The notes under the pieces are model-generated. The model worked only from the letters and a program-made list of their open reading frames with translations, had not been told where the DNA came from and did no database searches. From Solea solea (Eukaryota > Chordata > Actinopteri > Pleuronectiformes > Soleidae), in the NCBI RefSeq assembly GCF_958295425.1, contig NC_081135.1, positions 38,569,956 through 38,633,955 of the forward strand: 64,000 bases of DNA. Direction: 5' to 3'. Both the position numbers and the translations under genes were made by a program. How positions within the stretch are numbered: the stretch's first letter is position 1; each line of letters opens with the position of its first letter. Shown piece after piece: positions 1 to 13,166 of the stretch.

Positions 1-40
1 TCATATGTTAACATATGTTAGAAAAAAGTGTTTGAAAACA

Positions 41-429
41 CTGAGAGTTAGCAGCTACGGTGAAGTTAACAGTGAGAATTAGCAGCTAACATGAAGAAAA
101 CAGCGAGCGTTAGGAGCTAATGTGAATTTAACAGAGAAACTTAGCGGCTAAGGTGAAGTTAACAGTGAGAATTAGCAGCTTACATGAAGTAAACAGTGAG
201 CGTTAGGAGCTAATGTGAAATTAATAGAGAAACTTAGCGGCTAAGGTGAAGTTAACAGTGAGAGTTAGCAGCTAACATGAAGTAAACAGTGAGTGTTAGG
301 AGCTAATGTGAAATTAATAGAGAAACTTAGCGGCTAAGGTGAAGTTAACAGTGAGAATTAGCAGCTAACATGAAGTAAACAGTGAGCGTTAGGAGCTAAT
401 GTGAAGTTAACAGCGAGACTTAGCGGCTG
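41..429 (+). repeat. 31-bp minisatellite, array 1
   Basis: About a dozen diverged units built on TGAAGTTAACAGTGAG and TTAGCAGCTAA, period about 31 bp, lie in kcnh3 intron 3. The array is entered through the flank ATATGTTAGAAAAAAGTG, which also introduces array 2 at 1567. Confidence 0.9.
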
Positions 430-529
430 TTTTTGTGAGCTCACAAAGTCAAGAAAAATATCTATATTTATTTTTTTTAACACACTTTAAAACTGTGGGC
501 GGCGACAAACTGTAAAATAAAAACCTCAC

Positions 530-664
530 CAGTCTCAGGTCCCTGCTCAGGATCCTGGTCCTTCTTCTTGTCTGTGATGTCTTTATGGGACACAAGGAAC
601 AGAACCACTTCACCCTTCTCATTCTTAATGGGTACGATGTCCAGAAGACACCAGAACTGAGTTC
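530..664 (-). CDS. kcnh3: kcnh3 coding exon 3 (PAS core, second part)
   Basis: The acceptor TTTGCAG ends at 665 and the donor GTGAGG begins at 529. The exon encodes [20 protein letters not shown], then [11 protein letters not shown] and a charged linker ([14 protein letters not shown]). The FWCLLD..PIKNE..E block is the last PAS beta-strand region of KCNH proteins. The linker is poorly conserved between paralogues. Confidence 0.92.
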
Positions 665-2709
665 CTGCAAAGACACACAGACGGTTCATTAGAGGTAGAT
701 AGATGTTTTTGTCACGTTGGTACATTGATTTTGAATCTGAAATACATATTTCAGGCCTCAACTAATGACTCTTTCATAATCAATCAGTCATTTTGTCCAT
801 AAAATGTCAGAAAATGTTGAAAAATCTCTGGAAAACCTGGAAATGATGATGTTCTCAAATGTCTTTGTGACATGGAGCAAAGACACCAGAAAAATATTCA
901 CATTTAAGAGGCTGAAAAATCACAGAAACCTGTTTTAATTATTTATAAAAATACTTGATTACAAGATGATCAAAATAGTTAATAATTGATCCACCGAGTA
1001 ATCATATTATCCCTTATTTATTGTAAGAAGCTTTTAATGACAGATGGACGTGTGAACACTTGTAAAGTGTAAATAAAAGTGAATTTTATTGTGCAGCTGG
1101 AGCAGAAACATCAGAGAGGATCAGTGTGTCTTCTCTGACCGTCTTTACACATTTAATGGAAATCCTTCCAACTGTTATCTTTGGAAAAAAAAAGAAAAAC
1201 AAAGATTTTCACAGTGGACTAAAGCACTGACAGCAGACGGTAAACACTGGTCTTCTCCTCGTCTTCAGCTGTGAGTCCGTGTCCACTCTCGTTTCTCTTC
1301 ACGTCTCTCACAGGAGTTCTTTCCTCACCGTCCGCCTCAAGGTTGGACGTTATTTATTCATAGAGTGAGCGACTGTGAACCGTCACGGCAGACTCCTCTG
1401 ACCTCTCGTCTGCAGGACCACTCTGTACAACTGCTGCATGCTGGGTAACATCAAATAAAAACTAAACTAAAGCCCATCTGCTACAAAAATCATTCCATTT
1501 TCATGTCCGAGTTTGTTGTTTTCATGATGTTTGACGTGAACAAACAGAGTTTTTGCTCTTCATACAATAAATATGTTAGAAAAAAGTGTCTGAAAACAGT
1601 GAGAGTTAGCGGCTAACGTGAAGTTAAGAATGAGAGTTAGCAGCTAAGGTGAAGTTAACAGTGAGAGATAGCCGCTAATGTGAAGATAACAGTGAGAGTT
1701 AGCGGCTAACGTGAAGTTAAGAATGAGAGTTAGCAGCTAAGGTGAAGTTAACAGTGAGAGTTAGCGGCTAACGTGAAAGTTAAGAATGAGAGTTAGCAGC
1801 TAAGGTGAAGTTAACAGTGAGAGTTAGCGGCTAACGTGAAAGTTAAGAATGAGAGTTAGCAGCTAAGGTGAAGTTAACAGTGAGAGATAGCCGCTAATGT
1901 GAAGATAACAGTGAGAGTTAGCGGCTAACGTGAAGTTAAGAATGAGAGTTAGCAGCTAAGGTGAAGCTAACACTGAGAGATAGCCGCTAATGTGAAGAAA
2001 ACAGTGAGATTTAGTAGCTAAAATGAAGTTAAGAATGAGAGATAGCAGCTAAGGTGACATTAACAGAGAGAGTTAGTGGCTAAAATAAAAACAAAACAAA
2101 AATAATTAGATTTTCACGTCAGAGTTTGTGTTTTTCATGATGTTTGACGTGAATATTGACTCAAATTCCAGACCTGTGTTTGCTGTAGAACTGAAACTGA
2201 CCTTTGTTTTTTTTTATAAATGATTCATCGATTAGTTGTTTGGTCCATAAATCTCGAAAAGATGATGTTCTCAAATGTCTTTTTGTCCACAAACCAAAAA
2301 TTATTCAGTTTTAACAATTTCAAAGAAAACAGAAAATATTCACATTTAAGAAGAAAAATCAGAGAAACTGGTTTTATTTAATTAACAAAGGACATTATCT
2401 CTGGATTTCTTATCATAAATATTAACACTTAGTGACATGGTGCTGCTTTCTCGACCTGGAATAACTTGGAGTGATCTGATCTCATCAGATTTAAATCAGA
2501 TTCTCATCAGTAACGTCTGCTCTTTGGTCCATAAATGCATGAAATCTGTTTAAAAACGAGCTGCCGTGGTTTTTTGTTTCTCGGGTTAATCTCCAGCAGA
2601 GGATCATGTTTGTACATGTGTCTAAATAAACAGCAGCAGAAGATTAGCTCATAAAAACATGTGTCCCTGTTTGACTGGTAAACAAGCAGGTAAACAAGAG
2701 ACAGTGTCT

Positions 2710-2740
<31 letters not shown>

Positions 2741-5700
2741 GTCAATATAAATAACAACAAGTGAGAAACGAGGATAAAGGATGAAAGACTGGAGTTAACA
2801 CAGATACTGATTAATATTATTTCATTACGGCGCAAATTAGTTGCTGTTGCTAGTTATTTCAGCAACAGACATTTGACAGGAGGCAGATTTATTCCCATTT
2901 ATGGTTCAGTCACAGCCACACGAGCATGCTAGCAAACTAGAACTAGCACTATGAAGTTTAGTTTTCAGTCATAAAAACTAGGGATAGTTCGATATCACTT
3001 TTTTGTGTCCAATAATTAAACCAAGACTAAAACCTCAAGTATCTTCCAATATTAATACCAAACACCAAAACCTTGAGTATCTACCAATACTGATGCCAAA
3101 ACCTTGACTATCTACAAATACTGATGCCAAAACCTTGACTATCTACCAATACTGATGCCAAAACCTTGAGTATCTACCAATATTGATGCCAAAACCTTGA
3201 GTATCTACCAATACTGATGCCAAAACCTTGAGTATCTACCAATACTGATGCCAAAACCTCGAGTATCTACCAATACTGATGCCATAACCTTGAGTATCTA
3301 CCAATACTGAAGCCAAAACCTTGAGTATCTACCAATACTGATGCCAAAACCTTGAGTATCTACCAATACTGATGCCATAACCTTGAGTATCTACCAATAC
3401 TGATGCCAAAACCTCGAGTATCTACCAATACTGATGCCATAACCTTGAGTATCTACCAATACTGATGCCAAAACCTCGAGTATCTACCAATACTGATGCC
3501 AAAACCTCGAGTATCTACCAATACTGATGCCAAAACCTTGAGTATCTACCAATACTGATGCCAAAACCTCGAGTATCTACCAATACTGATGCCATAACCT
3601 TGAGTATCTAGCAATACTGAAGCCAAAACCTTGAGTATCTACCAATACTGATGCCAAAACCTTGAGTATCTACCAATACTGATGCCATAACCTTGAGTAT
3701 CTACCAATACTGATGCCAAAACCTCGAGTATCTACCAATACTGATGCCATAACCTTGAGTATCTACCAATACTGATGCCAAAACCTCGTGTATCTACCAA
3801 TACTGATGCCAAAACCTTGAGTATCTACCAATACTGATGCCAAAACCTCGAGTATCTACCAATACTGATGCCAAAACCTCGAGTATCTACCAATACTGAT
3901 GCCATAACCTTGAGTATCTACCAATACTGATGCCAAAACCTTGAGTATCTACCAATACTGATGCCAAAACCTTGAGTATCTACCAATATTTATACTTAAA
4001 AATCATCATATTACTGCTGTAATGTAAAGTCTGTGTGTTTACTAAAGGTGTCGTGTTGTGTTGTACAGTGAATCTTGTCGACATAAATAAATAATGAGTC
4101 TAAATGCAGTGTGTGGATGAAATGTGATTTTAGAAATGTTGCTGCAGGGAGAAACAGAGCGAGAGTCCAGTCATGAACGACTTTATTCTGTTTCTCTTCT
4201 GCCTCAGACAAAGGGATGAAAATGCTAATGTGCAGATAAAAGCAGTGAAACACTGGTTCTGTCTGAACGATGTTTGTGGTTGTGTTTTTTACGACTCCGT
4301 GCTCATCTTTGAGAGGAGCTTCTATCACAGAGCAGCAGATGTGACCACGTCTTCCTCCCACATGTGACTCCTCTGATGTTTTTGGTCTTTTGTGGAACCT
4401 TCTAAACTTCGTCGCTCGCTGCATTCATCTTTAATCACAGCTCGCGTTTATTAATAATTAACAGAGTTTTTTTTTTTACCCTCTTTCACACAATCCTCCT
4501 TCTAGACTTTTCTGTTTTTGCCGCTGCATCGTCGCAAAGTCAGCGTCTGGATTTCACACACGCATTATTTTCTGCAGATTCGTTCCTTTGCTGAAGCGTG
4601 TGATGAGTCTGCAATATGCGAAGCAGCCATGAAAAGAACAAAACACTCTTTAAACTCTTTAAAAGAGACTCCCACATCACTTTATAGAGTTAATCGTAAA
4701 GTGGTTTTGTGTGAGGTACGGACAAACTGACCAGTGGGACACGAGAAAAACTGATTTTAGCCTCTTCATAAAAGGTTCACTTAATAATATCTATGTGAGA
4801 TCAAGTCTCTGATATCTGGAAAAACATTTTTGACACTTTATTCCACTGTTGGACAGACTTTTCTGACTGGAAACTGAAGTTTGTAAAGCACTCACTCTCC
4901 CACACCAACGTCCACAGAGAAAATCAGTGATTTTAACGTCACAGCACACAGGAGATGTTGATCCACTGCTGGGTTGAGTGACATTCGTTTAAAACCTTGA
5001 ACTTTAGTGAAGAAAAACAGTTTCAACAAACTTTAACAGCCATTTTAGCATTTTTTCTAACCTCTACACAACCTCGTTTACTTCTCAGTTGTCAAATTAG
5101 TGATGAATAAACACTTTAGAGATTATTTCCCCGTGTTTCCCACTCTCACCTTCCTTCTTGTAGAAGACCAGCTCCGTCTTGAACTCCCCCCTCTCGTCTA
5201 AGGCTCCCTGGATCTGCGCCGTCAGAGGGTCGCTGGTCTCTGGGCCGTACAGGAAGTGACACGCGCAGCTCTTCTGCATGAGCTCGGCGCGGGCGTAGCC
5301 CGTGAGCTCGCAGAAGCCGTCAGAGCAGTAGACGATGGGATAGAGCGACTGCACCTGAGCGTTTCCCAGGACAAAGTTACTGTCTGTAAAACACACAGAG
5401 AGAGAGAAATCTGATTAGACAAACACTTCTCTGATCAAAGCTACTCTATCTTATGAACATGTTTATAACTTTATCTTTCTGTTAAATAATCCATTCCAAA
5501 GATTTTCAAAGATATTTTTGAGACATCATAGACTTTAGCTGACAATGATTTAATGAGGTGATTTGTTCATTAAGTGGCTAAAATGTGTTTGCATGTGCGT
5601 GTTGTGTGTGTTTGACAGCATTATCTCACATTTCCACTCAACATTCACGTCTTTCATCTCTTATTTAAAAGGTTTTATGTTCCATCCACGAGTAAATAGA

Positions 5701-5838
5701 CCCCAAAAGCTCCAAAGACTTTTCCAATTTTCTCACAGACCGAAATATATATTTATTTTACACGTCGAGTTAATTTATGGAGAAATATTCAAAAAATAAT
5801 AAGATAAAAGCAGCTCCACTGTGAGAGAGGAGACATAG

Positions 5839-5884
<46 letters not shown>

Positions 5885-6092
5885 CCACCACAGAAAACCA
5901 GAGGCCGGATGATCCGTAACAGGAATTGATCGGGCGAAGTAAACACTGTCAAGAGTCATCGCTAAACCCTGGGAAGGTTCCATTAATTGATGCAGAACAG
6001 AGGCACATACGCTGCGTCGGGGCAGGAACAAGCTCGGCGTGATCCTCTGTTTACTTTACTCTCTTTGCTCTCAGTGTGTGTGTGTGTGTGTG

Positions 6093-6143
<51 letters not shown>

Positions 6144-6318
6144 AAGGACCAAGTGGAAAATTGTTCCTGTGCATATTGAGTTAATGTTGTCGGGCACACA
6201 GACGAGTGAACGCTCTAAAACGGACCATTTATTACTCTGTGCTCAGACGTGAGCATTGATTCATCAGCTGTGAGAGGCTGAGAGAGAACAGCATTAAATA
6301 TTTCATGGGCTAATAATG

Positions 6319-6352
<34 letters not shown>

Positions 6353-8564
6353 CCACACTGGAGACTACACAGCAAAGACACACACTTCACTTTGAACAGA
6401 AAACATGAGTGTGACTCCGCCCCCTCTGTCACACATAGATCTAATTTTCAGTAAAAACAAGGAAGTAGACGTCCACAGTTATATTTGTGTGTGTGTGTGT
6501 GTGCTCTACAGATGAGGATTAGGGCCAAAAGTGACAAGACAACAGAACAGTCAGAGATTAAAAAATCTAAATATTCAGAGGAAAAAGCCGGAAAAAGTCA
6601 AAATTCCAGAGGAAAAAAAGTCAGAATTCAGAGATTAAATTCCGAAAAAAGGGCAGAATTCTGATAAAAATTAGAATTATAAGATTAAAGTCAGAATTCT
6701 AAAATTAAAGTCAGAATTCTAAAATTAAAGTCAGAATTCTAAGATTAAAGTCAGAATTCTGAGATTAAAGTTAGAATTCAAAATCAAAGTCAGAATTCTA
6801 AGATTAAAGTCAGAATTCTGAGATTAAAGTCAGAATTGTAAAATTAAGGTTCGAATTTGAAGAAAATAGTCAGGTTTCAGATTAAAGTCTGAATAGTCCC
6901 AATTCTGAGGATAAAATCAGAATTCTGAGATTAAAGTTAGGATTAAAGTTAGAATTCTGAGATTAAAGTTAGGATTAAAGTTAGAATTCTGATATTAAAT
7001 TTAGGATTAAAGTTAGAATTCTGAGATTAAAGTCAGGATTAAAGTTAGAATTCTGAGATTAAAGTCAGAACACTTGTTGTTCCTGTGAAGGTGAAAACAA
7101 GTCGATCTCACGCAGATAAAAAACACTTTCCTATAAAAATCCCTCCTGACCTCTGACACTTCCTCTCCCCACTGATCCCCCGGTGTCAGCCCTGATGTCA
7201 CTGTGCTGCTATGTGCTTGGAGACTCGTCAGGAGACGCCTCGTTATAATCCCGACAACAAGTGCAACACGTGTTACACCACATACACATAAATATTCACT
7301 GATACTGATACTTATACACATACTGATACACATACTGATACTGACACATATACAGATACTGATACACATACTGATACAGATACTGATATTGACACATATA
7401 CAGATACTGATACAGATACAGATATTGACATTGTGCTGTTATTATCTCATGTTCTTCAGAATTGAGTGGTTTTATAAGAATAATTTCTTGCTGTTTGTTA
7501 TTGACATAAAGACAGAATTTCCCTTTAAGGCTCAGATTAAACATGCACAGTATCAGCCTGAGCTCAGGGTCTGTGGATTAAACTTTAATGTTAATCCTGG
7601 ATCAAGGTCTGAAAAGTCAGAGAGACTTCTGGATCCACTCTGCTGCTGCTTCATTTCCGTCGCCATGGTAACCACAGGAGTCTGAGACCCAGAGTCGATG
7701 TCAGGTCATCGACGACATCACAGGCGGCGAGTGAGTCACGCGTGTGAATTTATATACGTACGTCATAAAGAGAGAGAGATTATAATGACCTGTAATCTAA
7801 TGTAATCTGATGACCTGTAGTCAGTTATACAAAATACACTTCATTATAAAAAACACATCACACCAGTGCAGTGAGAAATGCTGAGTCACTGTACTCAACT
7901 CTATATGTGCTGACTCATGAATGGTACGTTCCAGTTGTTGTAGGAAGTCAGAACTTTCAAGTTGAGTTGATTCCTTGAACAGGAAGTTTCCAACTTGGAA
8001 AGTTGGCACAACCTCACTGGTTCTGCAAGTGTGAGATTTTACACCAAACATCGTGAGATGTTATGTCAAATGTCGCAAGATTTGATGTCAAACCTTTGTG
8101 AGACTTTACGCCAAACGTTGAGACTTTACACCAACACCGTGAGATTTCATGCCAAACGTCCCGAGAATTTACACCAAATATCGTGAGACTTTATGCCAAA
8201 CATCGCAAGACTTTACGCCCAAACATTGTGAGACTTTACGCCCAGACATCGCAAGACTTTACGCCCAAACGTCATGAGACTTTACGCCCAAACATCGCAA
8301 GATTCTACACCAAACAACGTGAGACTTTACTCCAAACATCGCAAGACCTTTATGCCAAACTTTGGGCAAATCGCAGCGAGACTTCACGCTACCATTAGAC
8401 GAGATCTAATCCAGATTACGGATTAGGCATCAATCTAAGTGTAACATGGTTCAGTCCCAAATCACACGTGACAAAGTGTGATGGACTGATATCTGTTTTT
8501 TCTTCTTCAGAGGGTGAACTGTTTCTGAATTTCTGAGCCTGGTTTTAATCAGAATATTCACTCA

Positions 8565-8621
<57 letters not shown>

Positions 8622-9192
8622 CCTGAGGCTGTTTTCAGAGAATCACATGAATGTATAATGAAATCTTCACCTCAGAGTTTGTGATATGAAGTCACTGAAG
8701 AATCTGGACCAGGATTAAAATACAGACACTTCACTGGAATAAGGTATTCTATATTATGTGCATGTGTGTGTGTGTGATGGGATTAAAGGTTCAGCCCACA
8801 GTCACAGTTAAACTATTCTCTCTCTCTCTCCACTGCTGCCCTGTGGCTCTCACTCATGACTGTTAGAGTTTTTAAACCAGTTCTCCTGCACATCAAAGAG
8901 ACACACACACACACACACAGTCCTCACTAAGATATAAAAACAAGTGTGTGTGTGTGCAGATGCTGCTTGTATTGATGGTAAAGAAACACTTATTGGATGA
9001 ACAGCCTTTTCCAAACAGATGTGACATCATTTACATAAACAAACACAATAACAGTTTACTAAGACTGCAGCTAACCATTCATCCATTCATCCATTCATCA
9101 GTGGATTATTTTCACGATCAATTGTATGTGAAGAAATGAGAAATATGTTGATATCAAGGATCTTTGATTCAAGCAAAGTTTGAGAGGCACAG

Positions 9193-9232
<40 letters not shown>

Positions 9233-10157
9233 CGCACACGCGCACACGCATGTACACACACACACACACACACACAGAGCAGCTTTTTATCATTTCTACA
9301 TCACACTGAGCTGAACCTCTGCTACAGTCTGACCTCTGACCTCTGTGTGGACAAACAAAAGGGGACATTTATTTTCCCCAGAGAGCGGTAATGTGCTGAC
9401 AAGACCACCTGCCGACCTCAGGTCACTGTGAGTGTGTGTGTGTGTGTGTCCAACAGGAGCTCACAGTATGAAACAAAGAGGAAACGGAGAGGAAACAAGG
9501 AGAAAACAGAGAGGAAACAAGGAGGAAACAAAGAGGAAACAAGGAGGAAACGGCGAGGAAACAAAGAGGAAACAAGGAGGAAACAGAGAGGAAACAAAGA
9601 GGAAACAAGGAGGAAACAAGGAGGAAACAAGGAGGAAACAAGACAGACTGTTAAAAACTAAATGTGATGAAAGAATAAAATAAAGAACAGGAAACTGGTG
9701 TTTTTTTCAGATAAAGGACAGAAGTTTGAGACACTGAGGACACTTGAGTGTCCTTGCAGCAGACAGCCTTTCAAACTGTGACTCCACACACAAATAACCC
9801 CATATAATCTGGATTATTTTGTGGGGGTTTAATATTTAACACACTGTAAACAATGATTTTAGTTAGAACTTAATTAATACTTAAATATGAAAAGAATGAC
9901 TTTTAAGACTAAATAAAACTATTTTTAGCCTCAGATTGAGTTTTTTTTTATTTATTTCTTAAACGTGTCATTTTTAAATATGTGAATGAATCGATTAATC
10001 TTCAGCGTCAAAGACACACAAATGTCCCCACAACAGTGTTAAAGTTTCTAAAAAAAAACTCTTTTCCGAGATGAAAAATGAAGATGAGACGATAAAAGAG
10101 ACGCAGATGAGTCCATCATCTGCTCTGATGAAGCTTCATCCAGCCATGACGTGGAGC

Positions 10158-10188
<31 letters not shown>

Positions 10189-11144
10189 CAGTGAAGGTTA
10201 GTGGGAGGATCTGTGGCTGGTTGTGGTTCTCCATCTCCACACACAGACGTGGAGGACGAGGACGAGGACAATCATCACAATCACACATGAGCACAACGAT
10301 CAGTGATAATAACAAATAAGAACTGGATTCTCTGCTGGAAACCAGGAAAACACGAGTGAATATCGAAGGAAACAGAAGAGAAACGGATTCAAACCCACTC
10401 AACAAAATGCTCACCAAATTAAATCAGAGTCAGTTTAAGTCTACACTGTCTTAAAAATAGGTTTCCAACAGGAAACCGACCACACCAAACCCCACTGAAA
10501 AGAATCAGGGATTTTAACATCACACACACACACACAGGAGTTTTTGATCCACTGTTGCCTCCATCACTAAGTTCTAATGTCTTATTTATTGAATTCGGCA
10601 TTTGAGCTAAAATCACTGATTTTCTCTATGGGGTTTGGTGTGGCAGAGTGAGTGGTTTTTCCCTTACGTTATAGAAATAATGGTGTTGTTCGTTCACATT
10701 TGTACACAAACACATGCACATGTGTGTCCTTTCACGCACAGCACCCTCTGCTGGACCACAAAGTCATTCCTTCAAAGCAGAGGTTTTTTAAGGTTTAGTT
10801 TCGAGACGTTTTCTCCTCAGGTTTGACCTGATTTCTTGATTGTGATGATGTCACTGATAACAATCACATCAGCTTTAAAACAGAGCAGAGAACAGTGAAG
10901 GAGAAAAGTGAAAATAACCCTTAGTCTGTGACAGCTGTGTGTGTGTGTGTGCGTGTGCGCGTGTGTGTGCGTGTGTGCATGTGTGTGTGCGTGTGTGTGT
11001 TCCCTCTGCCAGCAGCTCTGTGTCCCAAAGATACCAGGCAATGTTGCCAGGCGACAGGTACCAATTGTGTTGCGTTTCTGTGGAGACAGCGGGGAGGGCG
11101 GGGCTTTGATGAGAGGAACACTGTGTTTCTGACTCCCTCACATG

Positions 11145-11199
<55 letters not shown>

Positions 11200-13135
11200 G
11201 TGATCTGACATAATAAATTCAGTGAGTTCATCATTTCTTGGTAGGACTGATTAAATCATCGGCCCCTCTGGCTTGAAATCAAAGAACTGCCGACTGTGAC
11301 TGTGAGTGTGTGTGTGACTGTGAGTGTGTGTGTGTGTTAAAGGACGTGTGCCACAGCTTAAATCTCCCACAAAAAATTCCAGTAAACATTTCGATAAAAT
11401 AAAATACTTAAAGCCAGAATAAAATACTTAAAGGAAGAATAAAATACTTAAAACGTTAAAAAAATATGTTGTGTTTGGCTAACCAGAAAAAACATTATAT
11501 ATCAGGATCTGGACTTTGATACTGATTCTTGAAAGATTTTTTCTTTAAGACCAATTTTATTAAATCTGTTCTCACAAAAAACCAACATTAAACATTCCGA
11601 TAAAATACTTTACTTTGATAAAAATGTTCTTGCAGAGAAACTTATTGCGTGCACTTAAAAGCGAGATTAACTCTTTAGTTTCCAATATTTGGTATCAAAT
11701 GACAACTTTCAATATTGCTATTGCCATTACAATCATTGGCATGTGCATCAAACTGATCCACATGCCCCGCATGTGCAACTTGAGTTAGTATTATTATGAT
11801 ACCATCAAAGGAATTGCAAAATCTTGTGCCTAAATGTGCATGAAAACGCCCACTTTAAACCACTGCCCCCCAGTGGCAGGTTTAAGCTACATGGACAGAA
11901 AGGGTTAGGAGGAACAAAAAAAGTCCCAAACGAGGCGAATTTGTCGATGTCTCACATGAGCAGCTTTGCTACAATCAACTTCAAATTTGCTCAGGTCACT
12001 CTGGACGAGATGAGGAATAAAAGTTACTAAAAGCTTCACTTATCGTCACACAGTGCAGCCACTAGGGGGCGGCAAAGACGCAGCAAATTCTAAAGTTTAG
12101 ACCAAAATCAAAACTGGGATAACTCCACTGTACAAACTCCAATCTGAACCAAACATGCTACGATTATTTACAGTCCCGCCTTGAAGACATCTACGTGGGA
12201 ATAGCCAATTTTGAACACAGCGCCCTCTAGTGGCAACAGGAAATAGCTTCTCTTACAGTTTTGTGGGCTCCAATTCAGTCAAAAACACAATGTTTGTTTG
12301 ATTGTGTGTGGGGAGAAACGACCAGGAATGTGTCCTTGTGTTTAGCATTAGCTTCGGTTTCTCTCTGAACACTGAGATCCAGGATGACGACACGCGCTTG
12401 TGTGTCTGTATGAAGTGATTAAAATTTATGGTCCAGATAATGTTTGCACATTATAAACAGAGGGAGATAATAAGTGAGTGTATGAGTGTAAATGTGTGTG
12501 CGAAAGTATGATTTATGGTCACGAGCTGCGTCGGCTCGGAATCTGACGCCGCTAAAAAACACACAAGCACTTTATCATGCCGGGACCAGACAGGAGCTCG
12601 ACCTTCGCCACCACTTGGGGCTCCATACCCGCGTTACTATGGTGACGGCAAAGCGCAGCTCTTAGGCAGGGGGTGGGGGGGGTAGTTGGGGGTGTTAATG
12701 ATCAACTTCCTTTTACAGCACGACTACTTCCTAATGAGGCATTAATGCTGCGATTGGGTCACGGCCAAGGATCGCAACGAGGAGACGAGTGAGGAGTGAG
12801 GAGTGAGGAGTGTTTGCCATCGACAGCGTTTTGATTTTTCTTATTCCTCTGTTACCATGTGACACACCAACACACACACTAATAGTCAGCCTCTGAGGGA
12901 AGAGAACTTGATTATTAGTTCTATTCCAAGGTCCATAATTAAAGAGGTGTGTGTGTGTGTGTGTGTGTGTGTAAATGCTGTGAAACTGTTTTTAATAAAT
13001 GTACAAAAATACCACAAAAATATCACGCTGTTTTATTTACGACGCATTTATGAGCAACAATTAAAGCTCGGGTCAGTGAGTGTGGAAAAGCTAGTAAGAA
13101 GAAGCTACGCTAACAAAGTCCACCCCATACTTCCC

Positions 13136-13166
<31 letters not shown>

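Larger units (their letters stand above)
665..5149. other. kcnh3 intron 2: remaining content
   Basis: Apart from the listed arrays and repeats, 1004-1497, 2386-3019 (with a short (TG)n at 2717-2740) and 4000-4829 are AT-rich, look unique, and show no coding potential or motif that I can support. Confidence 0.6.

Noticed and set aside
5097..5149. Readthrough of kcnh3 exon 2 into the intron, giving a truncated PAS protein
   Set aside because: A consensus GTGAGA donor ends the exon in phase with exon 3, and there is no nearby poly(A) signal to support a short transcript.
7203..7685. 160-residue open frame
   Set aside because: The middle is translated GATACTGATACACATA repeat (Ile/Leu/His), and the ends show no family resemblance.
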